DNA from: Topomyia yanbarensis
Taxonomy: Eukaryota > Arthropoda > Insecta > Diptera > Culicidae
Direction: 5' to 3'
Assembly: GCF_030247195.1 (NCBI RefSeq)
Contig: NC_080672.1
Location: 348,128,413 to 348,192,412, forward strand
DNA: 64,000 nt
Notes under the pieces: model-generated
Told to the model about the DNA's origin: nothing
The model's input: only the letters and a program-made list of their open reading frames with translations
Database searches by the model: none
In this document: piece after piece, positions 44,759 through 56,228 of the stretch
How the letters are laid out: each line of letters opens with the position of its first letter
Position numbering within the stretch: position 1 is the stretch's first letter
Position numbers and translations under genes: made by a program

Positions 44759-45150
44759 ACACGCTTATCCTCAGCTACTCATTGCAACTAAAACGCTTTT
44801 ACTTAAAAATGAGTAAAATTTGTTTGATAGTTCAATATGATGTCTGATCGAAGTAGGTCATCTCCATCCGACATCGGTACTACACCATTCCGACTACTCT
44901 CACCTACTTTTACTCATTTTTGACAAGGTGCAGTTTTTGTCAGAAACGCGTTAAATCTACTCATTTGTGAAAAAACCGTACCTTGTCAAAAATAAGTAAA
45001 AGTAGTTGAGAGTAGTCGGAATGATGCAGTACCGGTGCCGGATGGAGATGACCTATTTCGTTCGTACATCACATTGAACTTTCAAACAAATTTTACTCAT
45101 ATTTGAGTAAAAGCGTTTTAGTTGCAATGAGTAGTTGAGTATAAGCGTGT
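44759..45150. mobile_element. 392-bp foldback MITE
   Basis: Arms of about 170 bp. ACACGCTTATCCTCAGCTAC and GCAACTAAAACGCTTTTACT pair with the right end. CATCTCCATCCG.CA.CGGTA pairs with TACCGGTGCCGGATGGAGAT. GACTACTCTCACCTACTTTT pairs inside. Contains several ACTCATTTTTGAGTA-like motifs. Non-coding. Confidence 0.8.
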
Positions 45151-45737
45151 AGCATTCAAATGATCAAAACGAATTTGTTGGGCAAAACCCAAACACAACC
45201 AACAACCAATGACACTCCCCTACTGTATTTGTACAGTTATTTAGAAACCATAACAAATTGGCTACCAAAGTGATTGAAACGAAAATATGATAAATCAAAA
45301 GTATGTTTAAAAAACCGATTTAATCCACCTAGCAGTGAGATGAGACATTTCTTACACATTTCACTATTGGATTAGTTTGCAGAACTCACGAGAAGTAGGC
45401 ACCCAACTAGAGGTGGGATGAAAACAGTTTCTAGTCTTGCACGAATAAAATCCCGAATAAACTGAATAAATTATAGAAATCAACAAAACGACCGAAATAA
45501 AAAAGTGAAGCAAAAAATGAAATAATAGGTTTTTAAATTCATAAAATAAGTAGAAAAATTAATACAAATCAAAATTATAAAATACACGAATCAAATTAGA
45601 TTAGGTTATTAAATAAAAATTAAGATTATATTTAGAAATAGTTATAAGATTAATAAAATAAATTGACTCATACTAACAAATTGAATGAAATATAACGAAT
45701 GACTGAACATGATATGCATAAAATTAAAGATATGAAT
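45151..45737. other. no recognisable feature (AT-rich)
   Basis: Increasingly AT-rich towards the minisatellite; nothing supported. Confidence 0.4.
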
Positions 45738-45837
45738 AAAATGAATCAGAAGAATCAAATGAATCAAATGAATCAAATGAATCAAATGAATCAAATGAAT
45801 CAAATGAATCAAATGAATCAAATGAAACAAATGAATC
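45738..45837. repeat. (AATGAATCA)n minisatellite
   Basis: About ten 9-bp units. Being a multiple of three, it leaves open frames on both strands (MNQ repeats on plus, SFD or LIH repeats on minus), none meaningful. Confidence 0.95.
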
Positions 45838-45894
45838 TAATTTGTGGATATTTTTGGTCTTTGATCCGTTATTTCTCATGAAAGTTCGTACCAA

Positions 45895-46395
45895 TATAAC
45901 AAATGTGCAGCTGATACAACTCATTTATTCGCCTGTGCCACGTTCCGTCTTCCATCTGAACTCCACCATAGATGGTACGCAACACCTTTCGTTCGAAAAC
46001 TCCAAGGGCGCTTTGGTCCTCAACGAACATAGTCCAGGTCTCGTGGCCGCAGAGGACCACCGATCTAATCAGCGTCTTGTAGATAATCAACTTCGTGCGG
46101 CGGCGAATTTTGTTCGACCGGAGCGTCCTCCGAAGTCCAAAGTAGGCACGATTTCCCGCCAAGATCCGTCTCTGAATTTCTCTGCTGTTATCATTGTCGT
46201 CGGTTATCAGTGAGCCCAAATACATGAATTCGTCGACCATCTCGATTTCGTCACCGTCAATCCGCACTCGGGTGGGAGGTTCACATTGTCGTCTCTAGAA
46301 CCTCTTCCTCTCATGTATTTTGTCTTCGAAACGTTGATGGCAAGTCCAATCCTGCTGGCTTCAGCTTTCAGTTTTTGAGCATAGGTTTCATTCAA
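45895..46395 (-). mobile_element. RTE-clade LINE fragment, C-terminal RT domain
   Basis: The minus strand reads INVSKTKYM, a frame break near 46267, then VDEFMYLGSLITDDND, SREIQRRILAGNRAYFGLRR, RRRTKLIIYKTLIRSVVL, GHETWTM and RTIYGGVQMEDGTWHRRIN. This is the thumb/C-terminal region of RTE-type reverse transcriptase. There is no endonuclease or catalytic core and no clear 3' tail. Confidence 0.85.
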
Positions 46396-46874
46396 AATTC
46401 AATAGAGATACGAATAGTTTAAATATCGCACGTGGAATGTCTATTTTGAAAATTTTCATGTCAAACTTTCATATTACCCAGTTAAGCCAAATATTTTTCT
46501 GATATAGCCATGAATTTCCTTAATTATAGTGTAGATAAAGGCTTTGAATACAATTGAATTAAAGTTGAGTTGATGTAGCAGCAGTCAAAAAATAGTTTTG
46601 TTTTCTCAAACCTTCGCAATTACAATTAATAAATATTTCAGATTGGCAGAAGATCTTATCACACAACTTAGAAATGGATACAGAAATAGCTAGATAGATG
46701 CGATAGAAGAGAAACAGAGAGAGAGAGAGAGATGGGGGGGGGGGGCGTGTGAGGAATGGCAAATGTTGGTTAATGTAGTGACATTATTTTTATAGGTATA
46801 TTATTATGATATATTGATTTCTTATATTCTTATCATAAATAATGTAAGTAGTAATTTTTACGCCATAACCAGTA
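46396..46874. other. no gene; (GA)n and G-tract at 46709-46746
   Basis: AT-rich except for GAGAGAGAGAGAGAGA followed by a G run. Confidence 0.5.
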
Positions 46875-48251
46875 CAGGTAAACTTCGATATAACGAATCA
46901 TGCAAAATCCTTATATCGTTATATCGAAGCATGCAAAATCCTCACAGAATTGTTGTTCATGGTACATTATTTTGTAGAATTTTGATAACGCGTAACTAAT
47001 TTTGAAAATCTAACCTACCTAACAGTGTGAAACAACTTTTCTCATAAAAAATAGTGGTTGTATAAAAAATATGCCACAATTAAATTTTGTTTGCTTATAT
47101 GAATTAAATTTATTGAAAAAAATCTTATTTTGACTACTTTCCTAATTATTAAGTCATTAGTCATTATTATTCTGTCTTGGCTTGTTAAGTGTTTTTTTAA
47201 TATTCCCACCGTCTGCGCCTCATCAAATAAGAGCAATTTATGAACTTTCATCATTAGAATAGACTATAAAGATCCATTTGTATCCACGATTCAAGAATTT
47301 CTGAAAATATATTTCAATCCGTTAACTGGTTTCCTAAATACCCCATACCAGTCGTAAAACGCACAGTTGTCCGTGTAATTACAAATACGATCTTTCACTC
47401 TTATTTATTTGATATGACACATAATAGGATTCGAAAACAATCTTCGATTCTAGTAACCGGATTCAAGAGTCTCAGAAACCAGATATTTTGAATTTTCACT
47501 GGATTCCTTGCAGATCGTCAATGGAACGTCACTTCATGTGTCACATGATGGCAACATCAATGTAAAACAGACAAAACAATCACGAGTCCAGGGAACTGAA
47601 TTCAGGGATATTCGAATTCGGAATTGAATGTGTCCGCATTACTTGCAATATGAATCGTAGATCTTATGGTTGATGTAATGACCCAAATGTCGAGAATAAT
47701 AAAAAAATGTAATCCGAAGTACTGAATTCAGGAGTTTCAGGAAGCGATTGTAACTGATTGTCATCAAATATGATAGCGCTAGACATGCTATTTTTTGTGG
47801 CACAGCATGCTATGAAACTTAAACATTGTCATTCGGCCCAGAGAATCAGATTCTTCAGTCGCGAAACCAACCAACAAAGGTCACACAAATATTATTAGTT
47901 TTGTTTTCAGTTAGAACTTACTGATCTTGTATTATTTATTGAGCTACATGTTTGGTTTTAATAAATTACAATCATCCGCAAATGAAATTGAAAAAAATCG
48001 CTCTCGTAGTCTTCAATGAAGTAGCCAATTGCTAACATGCTCATTAGAAGCCCAATTAATACGTTCTAAGATTGTTTGTAACATATTGAATTCTTAAAAT
48101 ATGGAATACATGCGTAATTGAAAAGAAATTTGGACCTGAAAAGTTAATTAAAAATTTTGTACGTTATATCGAGGAAAAATGTACGTTATATCGAGTGACG
48201 CTATATCGAGGGTATGTTATATCGAGGGTACGTTGTATCGAAGATTACCTG
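46875..48251. mobile_element. pogo/Tigger-like non-autonomous element, 1.38 kb
   Basis: Ends CAGGTAAACTTCGATATAAC and, opposite strand, CAGGTAATCTTCGATACAAC, flanked by TA on each side. Subterminal CGTTATATCGA motifs occur repeatedly (46917-46926; 48165-48235, four times), as expected of transposase-binding sites in this Tc1/mariner branch. No transposase frame in the interior. Confidence 0.75.
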
Positions 48252-48690
48252 TATAACCTAAGTCTTGCAAAAGAGCTAAATTTTCGTTAGATTTTTGGGC
48301 TTCAAACATACTACTTTACTTTCGGTGACGCCACGAGTATAATTATATGAGAAATCTTTTATCTCACTATTAGGTGAATTACTTGTTGATTTGTGTATTG
48401 ATATACCATCCAACATTTACCTCATGATTGAACGCGATGCCTAATCCAAGGGATAAATACTAGAACTCACTGTTTCTTTATCAACACATTATTTTGTCAT
48501 TGAAGTGAGCTTATATATTGATTTTTGAGAAATAGTTAATTTATTATAAAGGTAATTCACAAAATGTTCCCAACATCGAATTCCTTGAATCACGTAGATG
48601 TGTTTTCATACCCCGATATTCAAAATCGGTTTAGTTTTGCCCCTAAAACACCAGTAAAGCAATACTCTGTATGAAACAATCTCATTTTTA
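48252..48690. other. no recognisable gene
   Basis: TTAGGTGAATTACTTG near 48371 resembles ends of common mosquito repeats (compare CACCTCTCGGTGAATTAAAA at 16476), but boundaries are not visible. Confidence 0.3.
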
Positions 48691-49165
48691 GTTAGTGGCA
48701 ATTGGTAAGCGAGGACCAAAAATACAAAATGTTTAATATCTCCGCCGCTCGTGCACGAATTTTGACAATCTGTAGCTTGTTAGAAAGGTATTTTTACAAG
48801 CTTTCTGATTATGTGCAGTTTGTGGGACAATATGATATTGTTCGGAAATTATTTGCGAAAAACCTGCTGTGTTTTGACAAAATCGCCCACATTTCAGAAA
48901 GTAAACAACATATCGAAAATCAAAAATAATAGTGTCAAATGGCAACGTTAGGCCTTTCATTTGAAACACAAACACACAGTTTCATTAAGATCGGTTCAGC
49001 CATTGCTGAGATAATTACATGACATTTTGTACATACATACATACACACACATACAGACATTGTCTCAATTTGTCGAGCTGAGTCGATTGGTATATGAGAC
49101 TCGGCCCTCCGGGCCTCGGAAAAAGTTTTCAAAGTTTGAGCGAATCCTATACATTTCTTTTGTAA
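48691..49165 (-). repeat. mosquito interspersed repeat, GGCCCGGAGGGCC family
   Basis: Reverse-oriented relative of 7205-7315. It ends with GGTATATGAGACTCGGCCCT and CCGGGCCTCGG, preceded by an ACATACATACACACAC microsatellite and a TCGGTTCAGCCATTGCTGAG box (compare CTGAACCGATTTT in 15576-16510). Confidence 0.6.
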
Positions 49166-51369
49166 GAAATGTAAAACAGGGAAAATATGTTTGCCAGAAA
49201 ATTTAATCGTATAATAATTACATGTACTTAAATGCAAATAATAAAATCATATATCTAAAACACAGAACTATGAGCCCAGTATATCTCAATCACATCAACT
49301 ATTACATCGTGTAACAAGTCCACAACATTAAAATAAGCCTAACAACCAAACTACAGTATGTCCCAAAAAAAGGAAATATTGAAATAAATTCATGCACCGA
49401 ACGTTGTGCCAAGTATGCTACACACGCATAAATCCTGCATACCGAGTGGCGCAGATTGTGGGTTGCCATCTGTCACCTTTAACCTTCCGCAAGCAACATC
49501 GTGATCTACATTTAGACGACCGCCTAGACTGCCTATGATCGCATATCAGTCCCATAAAGATAGGAAATCCCATAGAAAACGGGACAATTATGCGATCATG
49601 GGTAGTAGAGCTGTAATACTATTTCGCTAAAATTACATAGTAAGGTTCGCTTAGTGGGCTACGTGACATCCGAAGGATTAACCACATCAAACGTTCTCTC
49701 AATGATACACATGTTCAAAAAATCAAAATGTATATTAGAAAATAAAATTCATATATTTCTATCAAAGTAAAATTCAATCGCCGTAAGGATATTCGCTTTT
49801 TTCACGGGCCATACCGTTGACAGAAGCGCACGTGCACGTGCACTGCTCACGCAAGGAAACAGCAAGAAAAGCGGCTTCAAACGTGCTATCGATTGTGGTG
49901 ACAATAAACTGAGAGGTCGGCACGTTTCATTTGCTCTGCAAACAGTCGGCCTTCGACAGTTATTGGAAGAAATCAGTGCAGCGCGTCACTGAGGCGCAGA
50001 AAGTAGTGTCATGATTGAATAAGAAAATAAATGAGCATATCGGCATAAGTTGTTCAACAAAGAATAAGCTGTACTATGTGGAAGGCAAACAGATCCGGAA
50101 AACTATCCTTGCCACATCTCACATTCATTGCGCAGTGTTTGCCGTCGGCACTCTTTCCAATTAATTTACAATTCGTATTCGTACTTTAAAATATCACTTT
50201 TGCATTTACGATCCGTATGGAATTTCATACTTTAACAATAATTTTCATACAATAAAAGCATCTTGACCCTTTCTATCTTCGTTGAATGTTGAATTATTCC
50301 TCATAATATGTAATGTGTAGGCTCAGTCAACTTTTCTAAAAAAATCAGCTGAGTCTCAAACGTTGCACAAAACTAAAACTGAAATAGTAACATTGTTCAT
50401 TAAACAATACATTGAACTGCAATATAAAATATTAATTCTTACTTCGGATTTAGGTCCAATGAGCAAAAGAGATGTGAGAAATATACGTATGATACAATAT
50501 GACAAAATAGGTAGGATTGAAGAAACAACTGCTAAAATTATCTTTTTCCTAAAGCTGAGATATATCCTCTTTAGAACGGTAAATGGCCTGTGTTGAGCCA
50601 AAAAGGAGCAAGCGCCATTTGGAGGTACCTGCCAAAAAATCGCTATCACATCCAATGTAGCACTAGAAACACATATATCGATTTATTTCTGAGAACTGAT
50701 TTCAGAAATAGTAATAGAAAGCAAACAAACGTATATACGCTTAAACGTCCCATGATAATAGTAAAATATCGAAAAATGAATTTTAATATTAAAAATACCA
50801 GGGAAAAATATGGCGAATTAGAGGGTTCTGGAAGAATTGTTCGAATCAATCCACCCTGAAGTGATATTTTATTTTCTTTAGTGAAAATATATGCATAATT
50901 AAATTCTTTTAGTTAAAATATATGAATAATTAAAATTGTATGGATGGTTCTGAAATGGAATCTATACCGAATTTTTCGTAAGGGTTAATGAGCTGTTTCA
51001 TATTAGAAGCCGAACAGTGCACCGTGACAATCCGAATAAATTACCTCAATTTGCACATTCCGCACGTAGTTCGGAGATTTAGCAGCACGTATCAAAACTT
51101 TTATGTTTTGTTCAATATGATCATTTTGGCATAAAAATCAGCATTTCGTTAAATACGGGACACTTTCTGGGACGGTATAACCTACGCGACAATAGCTGGA
51201 AATCCGGGATTGTCCCACCCAATCCTGAACGTCTCCTCACTTTAGATTAGCTTCTACATAACAAGCAAGACTGCTTAGGAGCAAGTTTTCGATATGTTTT
51301 TGTCAGTCTAATCCCTGATTTCACACAGACCAGTAACTAAATAAACACCGCTCGTTCACAGAAAAGCAA
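49166..51369. other. 2.2 kb without assigned feature
   Basis: AT-rich. The one notable patch is about 49795-49989, where a less AT-rich frame is open for about 65 codons without an ATG (contains GNSKKSGFKRAIDCGDNKLR). No domain recognised. Confidence 0.35.
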
Positions 51370-52490
51370 GCGAACGAATTTTACCCGCGTAGCTTCGCTA
51401 GTTCTATACACCAGAAACAGAAAAAAGCCTCGTTGCCCCGCGGTGAGCAAAATGAGCGAACAAAAAGCAAAGTGCGCCGACTATGGGAAAATACTGTCGT
51501 GATCGACTTTACGCAAACTCGAAGAAGACCTACAGTGCGTGAGGTGGAACAATTAATAAAAGTGAACATGAGTCTTGATCTTACGGCAGTTACACACCTC
51601 CAACTACATCATACAAAAAAGTGATACTAATAACGTTCAAGACGCTATCCGATGCAGAATTCTTTAGTGTGATGAATGATATGCAACATGACATCAAATA
51701 CGACAACATTAAAGCCAAGATCCCCATCTATATCGACCGAGATTTTCCGGAAGTTCTATTACATGATTTGGCACCGCGCACCAGCTACGAGTACATTAAA
51801 AATTTCGGCGCAGTGGACCACCTGGAGAAATTTTTCCCCTACATTCTCAACGGGGTTCGTGTCGTTAAAATGCAACTGCACCAACCTATTCCATCTTACT
51901 TGACCTTCGAATGCTCAATGTGCTCAAGGGATTACCTACATTCAAAAACCTTCATGAGAGGTATAGGGACCGTCCATAAATGACGTAGCATTATATGGGA
52001 GAGGGGGAGCTTTGTATTTTGTGATGATGTGTGACGACAGGGGGTAGGGGGTCATCTCATGCTACGTAGCTTTTTTAAAAGGGAATAGCTAACATCGTTT
52101 TTTTATTTTCTTAAAAAAAATTACGGTGACAAGGGGGCGGGGGAGTGCTACCGTCGAGCTACGTAATTACCAGGGATGGTATTTAGAGGTTTGTAACGAA
52201 ATGCTACAATGGGGGAGGGGGTGTTCAAAATCACTCCAAAAATGCTACCTCATTTCTGGATGGTCCCAAAGATAATAATGGCAGTAACGCTTCGCCCCCA
52301 ACCCAAGAAAGACACGAGAAACAACAACAAGCAGTGCGCCCAAGACAGACGATCGCAATATTTTTCGCATTCTTTTTTTTCCTTTTTGAACTGTAATTTT
52401 CTGAAATGTAGGTATATTATTTCTGAAAAAGACGAATGATCCTTGTGGTTGAAACCTTTGTAAATAAAACATCAAATATAAAAAAAAATC
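51370..52490 (+). mobile_element. LINE copy reduced to ORF1 plus 3' tail, split by a MITE
   Basis: ORF1-like frame from about 51418 (RPTVREVEQLIKVNMSLDLT, HLQLHHTKK), a TGA at 51622-51624, then the frame continues (FKTLSDAEFFSVMNDMQHDI, VLLHDLAPRT, FFPYILNGVRVVKMQLHQPI). A MITE occupies 51966-52267, after which ORF1-like sequence resumes briefly. Then a short 3' UTR with AATAAA (52463) and a poly-A run (52482-52490). No ORF2. Gag-like nucleic-acid-binding protein; a relative is at 35318-36050. Confidence 0.65.
51966..52267. mobile_element. ATGACGTAGCAT MITE, copy 4, inside LINE ORF1
   Basis: GGGACCGTCCATAAATGACG at the left and, opposite strand, GGGACCATCCAGAAATGAGG at the right. Interior as in copy 3 but more diverged. 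Confidence 0.8.
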
Positions 52491-52594
52491 AAATATGTGC
52501 TAATTTGCGGAGTTTTAGCGATGCAGATGAACTTTTTGTGACTTTCTCAATCAAACAAGAGGCAGCAGCATTACCAGAAACCCGTGGTCAGCAC

Positions 52595-53935
52595 TAGAGC
52601 TTCCATCCCGGGATTTTTGTATTTCCCGGAATTTCCGATTCCCAAGCTATTGTGGTTTCTCATTCCCGGGATTCGGGAATCCCGGGGAAAAAGATTTTTA
52701 ATTTATTCCAAAAGACTTAGGTTCTGCGAATGAAATTCTGTAGGCAATATATTTTCCCGCAAACATGGACTATATATCTTTAGGCTCACCGATATGTTTT
52801 TGTGATTTTTTAGGTATATAGCCATACTCAAAACACTGCTAAAGAATGTTAATTTTTTCATTCAAAAATGGATTAATTTGACGGCCGTTGTACCGAAGCA
52901 TTTCCTTACAGTAGCGTTAGTGATGCGCACGATATCTCTGAAACCGATGAACCGATTGATCAGATTTTTAACCGTTCTTTTTATACTTTATTTTAATAAT
53001 TAGATCTTGAATGAAAGGGCTTGTAATGGAAATTGCGTTACTTTCTTAAAAAAATCGATGAGTGTTTGTTTCAAAGCTTGGGATGGTTTGTAGTGATATC
53101 AGGCTTAAGGCAAACGCTATTTAAAATATGGAATGTTTCTAGAACGTCTGCAGAAATATTTGGTCGGATCATTGAATGCACATTTCGTCTTATTTGTTAT
53201 ACCGTAACTGTAATATCTGTAAATTGTTGCATGTATGAAAAGAAATATATAACGTTGTATCTGTCGAATATCATGCGCATCTTTGAATATCGCTTTCAAG
53301 GATGCAGGCAGGATTTTTGAAGGGATACGATCAAGCAATCCAGATATTTGCCCGTGACAGGAAATCGATGGAAGGCTTCATTCATCGCTGCACAGTTCGT
53401 CCATTATCTGCTTGATTTTGATTTACACTTAATTCGAAATGATGCTGATCCTACTGTGACGGAAATGGATTCCATATATAACATTTTCCCTTGATCGGAA
53501 GTAACTGCACACTAGCCTGAAGCAGCTCAATCTTTTCATTAAAAATTACCAAAGAATGTACTTTGCATTAAATTGATGATTTCATCGTATCAGAACAACG
53601 AATTCCAATTTTGGACAGTAAATCCAGCAACTGCGTTTAGTATATCGTCACAATCGTAACCGTAATTACCAAAATTTAAACTTATTTACGAGTCATCAAA
53701 TGATTGAATGATGTGTAGGCCACCAAATCGCCATCTTCTGACAACTGCTTTAGGACAGATATACATGCAAACAAACGGGTTTGAAAACTTTTCAATTTAT
53801 TCTTTTGTTTTCAAGAAAATCATTCACCTTTTTATTTTTCTTCTGTATTCCCGGGATCTCGGGACTTCCCGGGAAATTTATTATTTATTTCCCGAATCCC
53901 GGGAAGCTGAAAACTGTCGGGAAATGGAAGCCCTC
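52595..53935. mobile_element. hAT-like element, 1.34 kb, with TTCCCGGGAA-rich ends
   Basis: Ends TAGAGCTTCCATCCCGGG and, opposite strand, GAGGGCTTCCATTTCCCG. Flanked by GTCAGCAC and GTCAGCAT, an 8-bp target duplication with one mismatch, which fits hAT. Subterminal regions on both sides repeat ATTCCCGGGATTCGGGAA-type palindromes. The interior has no recognisable transposase. Confidence 0.7.
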
Positions 53936-54890
53936 GTCAGCATTAGCTCTTTTGAGATACGAAAGTTTGTTCATCAATGGAACTTCGAGTTTGGCAACAC
54001 TATTCACTCAAAATTTAAAAAAAAAATGAGAAGATCAGCTAATTTGTGGTGAGTGCTGAGTTAGTCCAAGAAGGTAATCGAACTACAATATTTTGTAAAC
54101 ATTTTTGCGTGTTAAGGACATATTCCTTCTTATAACTGGTTGCCTCCGATTCCTATTTGAAATCATTTGCCAATGTCTATGATTTTTGTCCTGCAGGCCA
54201 GAAGGACTAATGGCCTTGAATATTTCATCTATAGACACATTCCGCTCATTTGTATCGCTTACCACAAGAAAATAAATTTGTTAAAAGTTGTTTTGAAATA
54301 TGTTCGTATAGGTTTAAGGATCCAAAATCATAGATGTATAGAAATTTTTTAAAGAATTTTACATTTATGACATTTACGACTCGTTTTTAAAAATTTAATT
54401 GATTTTTCCATACTACACCGGTAGGTTTGTAATAAAATTAATCTTAAATGCCATTTTATTGTTTACATATTATACGAAGATTTCATATTTGGACGTAGAT
54501 TTATTGAGTGGATGGTTCGCCAGATAAAAGGGGGGCAAAAACTTACCATTTTTGTGTTGTACCCATTACCATTTTTTTTTTCGATTTTTCACGAAAGCAA
54601 AGAACGCTATCTATGGAAGTTATTAGTACTCATCAATACAATAAAAATGTGCTATTTGTATATAACAAGCTTCGAAAACGTTCTTTCGAAAACGGGTGCA
54701 CTGAAGTGTTGACCCCTAGCGCTTTACATTACAGTGCGATAAATCCTTCTGTAGAGTTACTACGAGAGCCTACAAAACAAGATATAGACATAAAAGGATA
54801 TTTATATTTCTTTAACCAATCAGCAATAGCGCAGCCATGAAGTGGTATAAGAGCCTTAAGGGGCAGGGAGAGGGAGAGGGACTATTCTTT
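53936..54890. other. no recognisable gene
   Basis: Includes an open frame of 110 codons (54508-54840, plus) with no domain, AT-driven composition and an overlapping second frame; not accepted as a gene. Confidence 0.4.
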
Positions 54891-55541
54891 TAACCCATTC
54901 ATTGCCCATTTTCTTTCGGAACACTGCTAATTCGAATGGTAATTGGTAATGATAGTCATGTGCCAAATATGAGCTTTTTCCGATAGCTCTAGTTCACCCA
55001 CAAGAGGTTTCAAGTTTCTATAGTAATGTATATGGAAACTCGGAAATAAAAACTTAAATTCCAATAAAAAATTTCACAGTACCTCAAAACTTACGGTCGC
55101 GTAGTTTATTTTATAACGAATAGCTTTGTTGAAGATCGCATATTGATTGGAAGTTCCCCTAAAAAGTTATTTTACTTTGAAGACCAACCATTTTTTTTAA
55201 ATTTCCTATTCTAAGCATGTGCGAGAAAGAGAGGCAACACATAACTTTATATGAGAATATCTTTTTACTGCAAAATCGGATCAATTTGCAGTCTTTGGCA
55301 ATGTTGATCCTTATGCTTTAAGCTATATATCTACAAATTATGGGATACACAAGATGATACTGGCATTTTGTACTGTATTTATTGTTTCAATTGCCTATTT
55401 TTCATATATTTTCATATACAAACTTGAAAACTCTTGTGAATGAAAAAGCTCATATTTGACGAGTGTTATGTGAAGCCAATTACCGCTTGATTTAACAGTG
55501 TTCCGAAAAAAGTCAAAATTGTTACCGGTCTAATGCCCATA
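54891..55541. mobile_element. foldback MITE, 0.65 kb
   Basis: TCTTTCGGAACACTGCTAA and CAAATATGAGCTTTTTCCGA on the left pair with TTTAACAGTGTTCCGAAAA and TGAAAAAGCTCATATTTG on the right. Arms are about 160 bp and diverged; AT-rich centre. Confidence 0.7.
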
Positions 55542-56160
55542 TTTTTTGTGGACAACAGCGTTTTTAAACAGCTACAACTTTTGATTGAGATAAGATTAGC
55601 TCACAAAAACAAGTAAGGCTAATAAATGTGTCTATTGCCTTTCATTTGAATATTAACAGTTACAAGGATCAACTCTAGAACTGAAGTTATTGCAATTAGT
55701 CTGATTGGATTCCGATGAAGCAGTGCTGCCAGGAACAGTTTATGCTGACGCCGGAAAATGAATTTTTCATATATCTTCGTTATGCTACAATATTACTAAA
55801 AACAATTAAAACTTATCAATTTTCAATATTCAATATTCTAGGAGAATTGTATTGAGAATTGGAAGGTAAAAATTGAGCAGCTTCTAGCACTGCGAGAGAA
55901 GCACCTATTTTTATGAAAAAAGGCTTCTCGTGTTTCTTGACCCCACCGTTTTCAAGGAAAAATAGTTTTGAAACCCTACATGCATATAACACAATTTCAG
56001 AACACAATTCGAAGTAATTTCACAAAAATCGTAGTTAATCCAGCATTTTAATGGTTTTATAGCTTGAACTGGTGCGACCACCCTGAACTAGCTCAAGTTG
56101 CACAAGGAATCAATAGATAATTATGTTTGGGAGTAGCGAAGCATCTTTCAATGTGCAACT
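55542..56160. other. no recognisable feature
   Basis: AT-rich; nothing supported. Confidence 0.4.
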
Positions 56161-56164
56161 TCTG

Positions 56165-56228
56165 TTAATCCCAAAGTGTCCCAACTGGAATGAGTGCCGG
56201 TCACGCTTACCACTCAACCACCGGTGCC
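56165..56228 (-). repeat. tRNA-like half (SINE head or tRNA relic)
   Basis: The minus strand reads CCGGTGGTTGAGTGGTAAGC then GTGACCGGCACTCATTCCA. TGGTTGAGTGG is a good RNA polymerase III A box with a tRNA D-arm shape. The B-box position does not hold a clear GGTTCGANTCC, and the 3' half does not fold as a tRNA, so it is not an intact tRNA gene. Confidence 0.4.

Noticed and set aside
45642..45924. Repeat proteins (LIHLIH, FDSFDS, NQMNQM)
   Set aside because: 9-bp minisatellite open in several frames.
54508..54840. 110-codon plus-strand ORF as a gene
   Set aside because: No recognisable domain, competing overlapping frame, AT-driven residues and no splice or promoter support.
56165..56228. 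Functional tRNA gene
   Set aside because: A-box half only; no B box and no complete cloverleaf.
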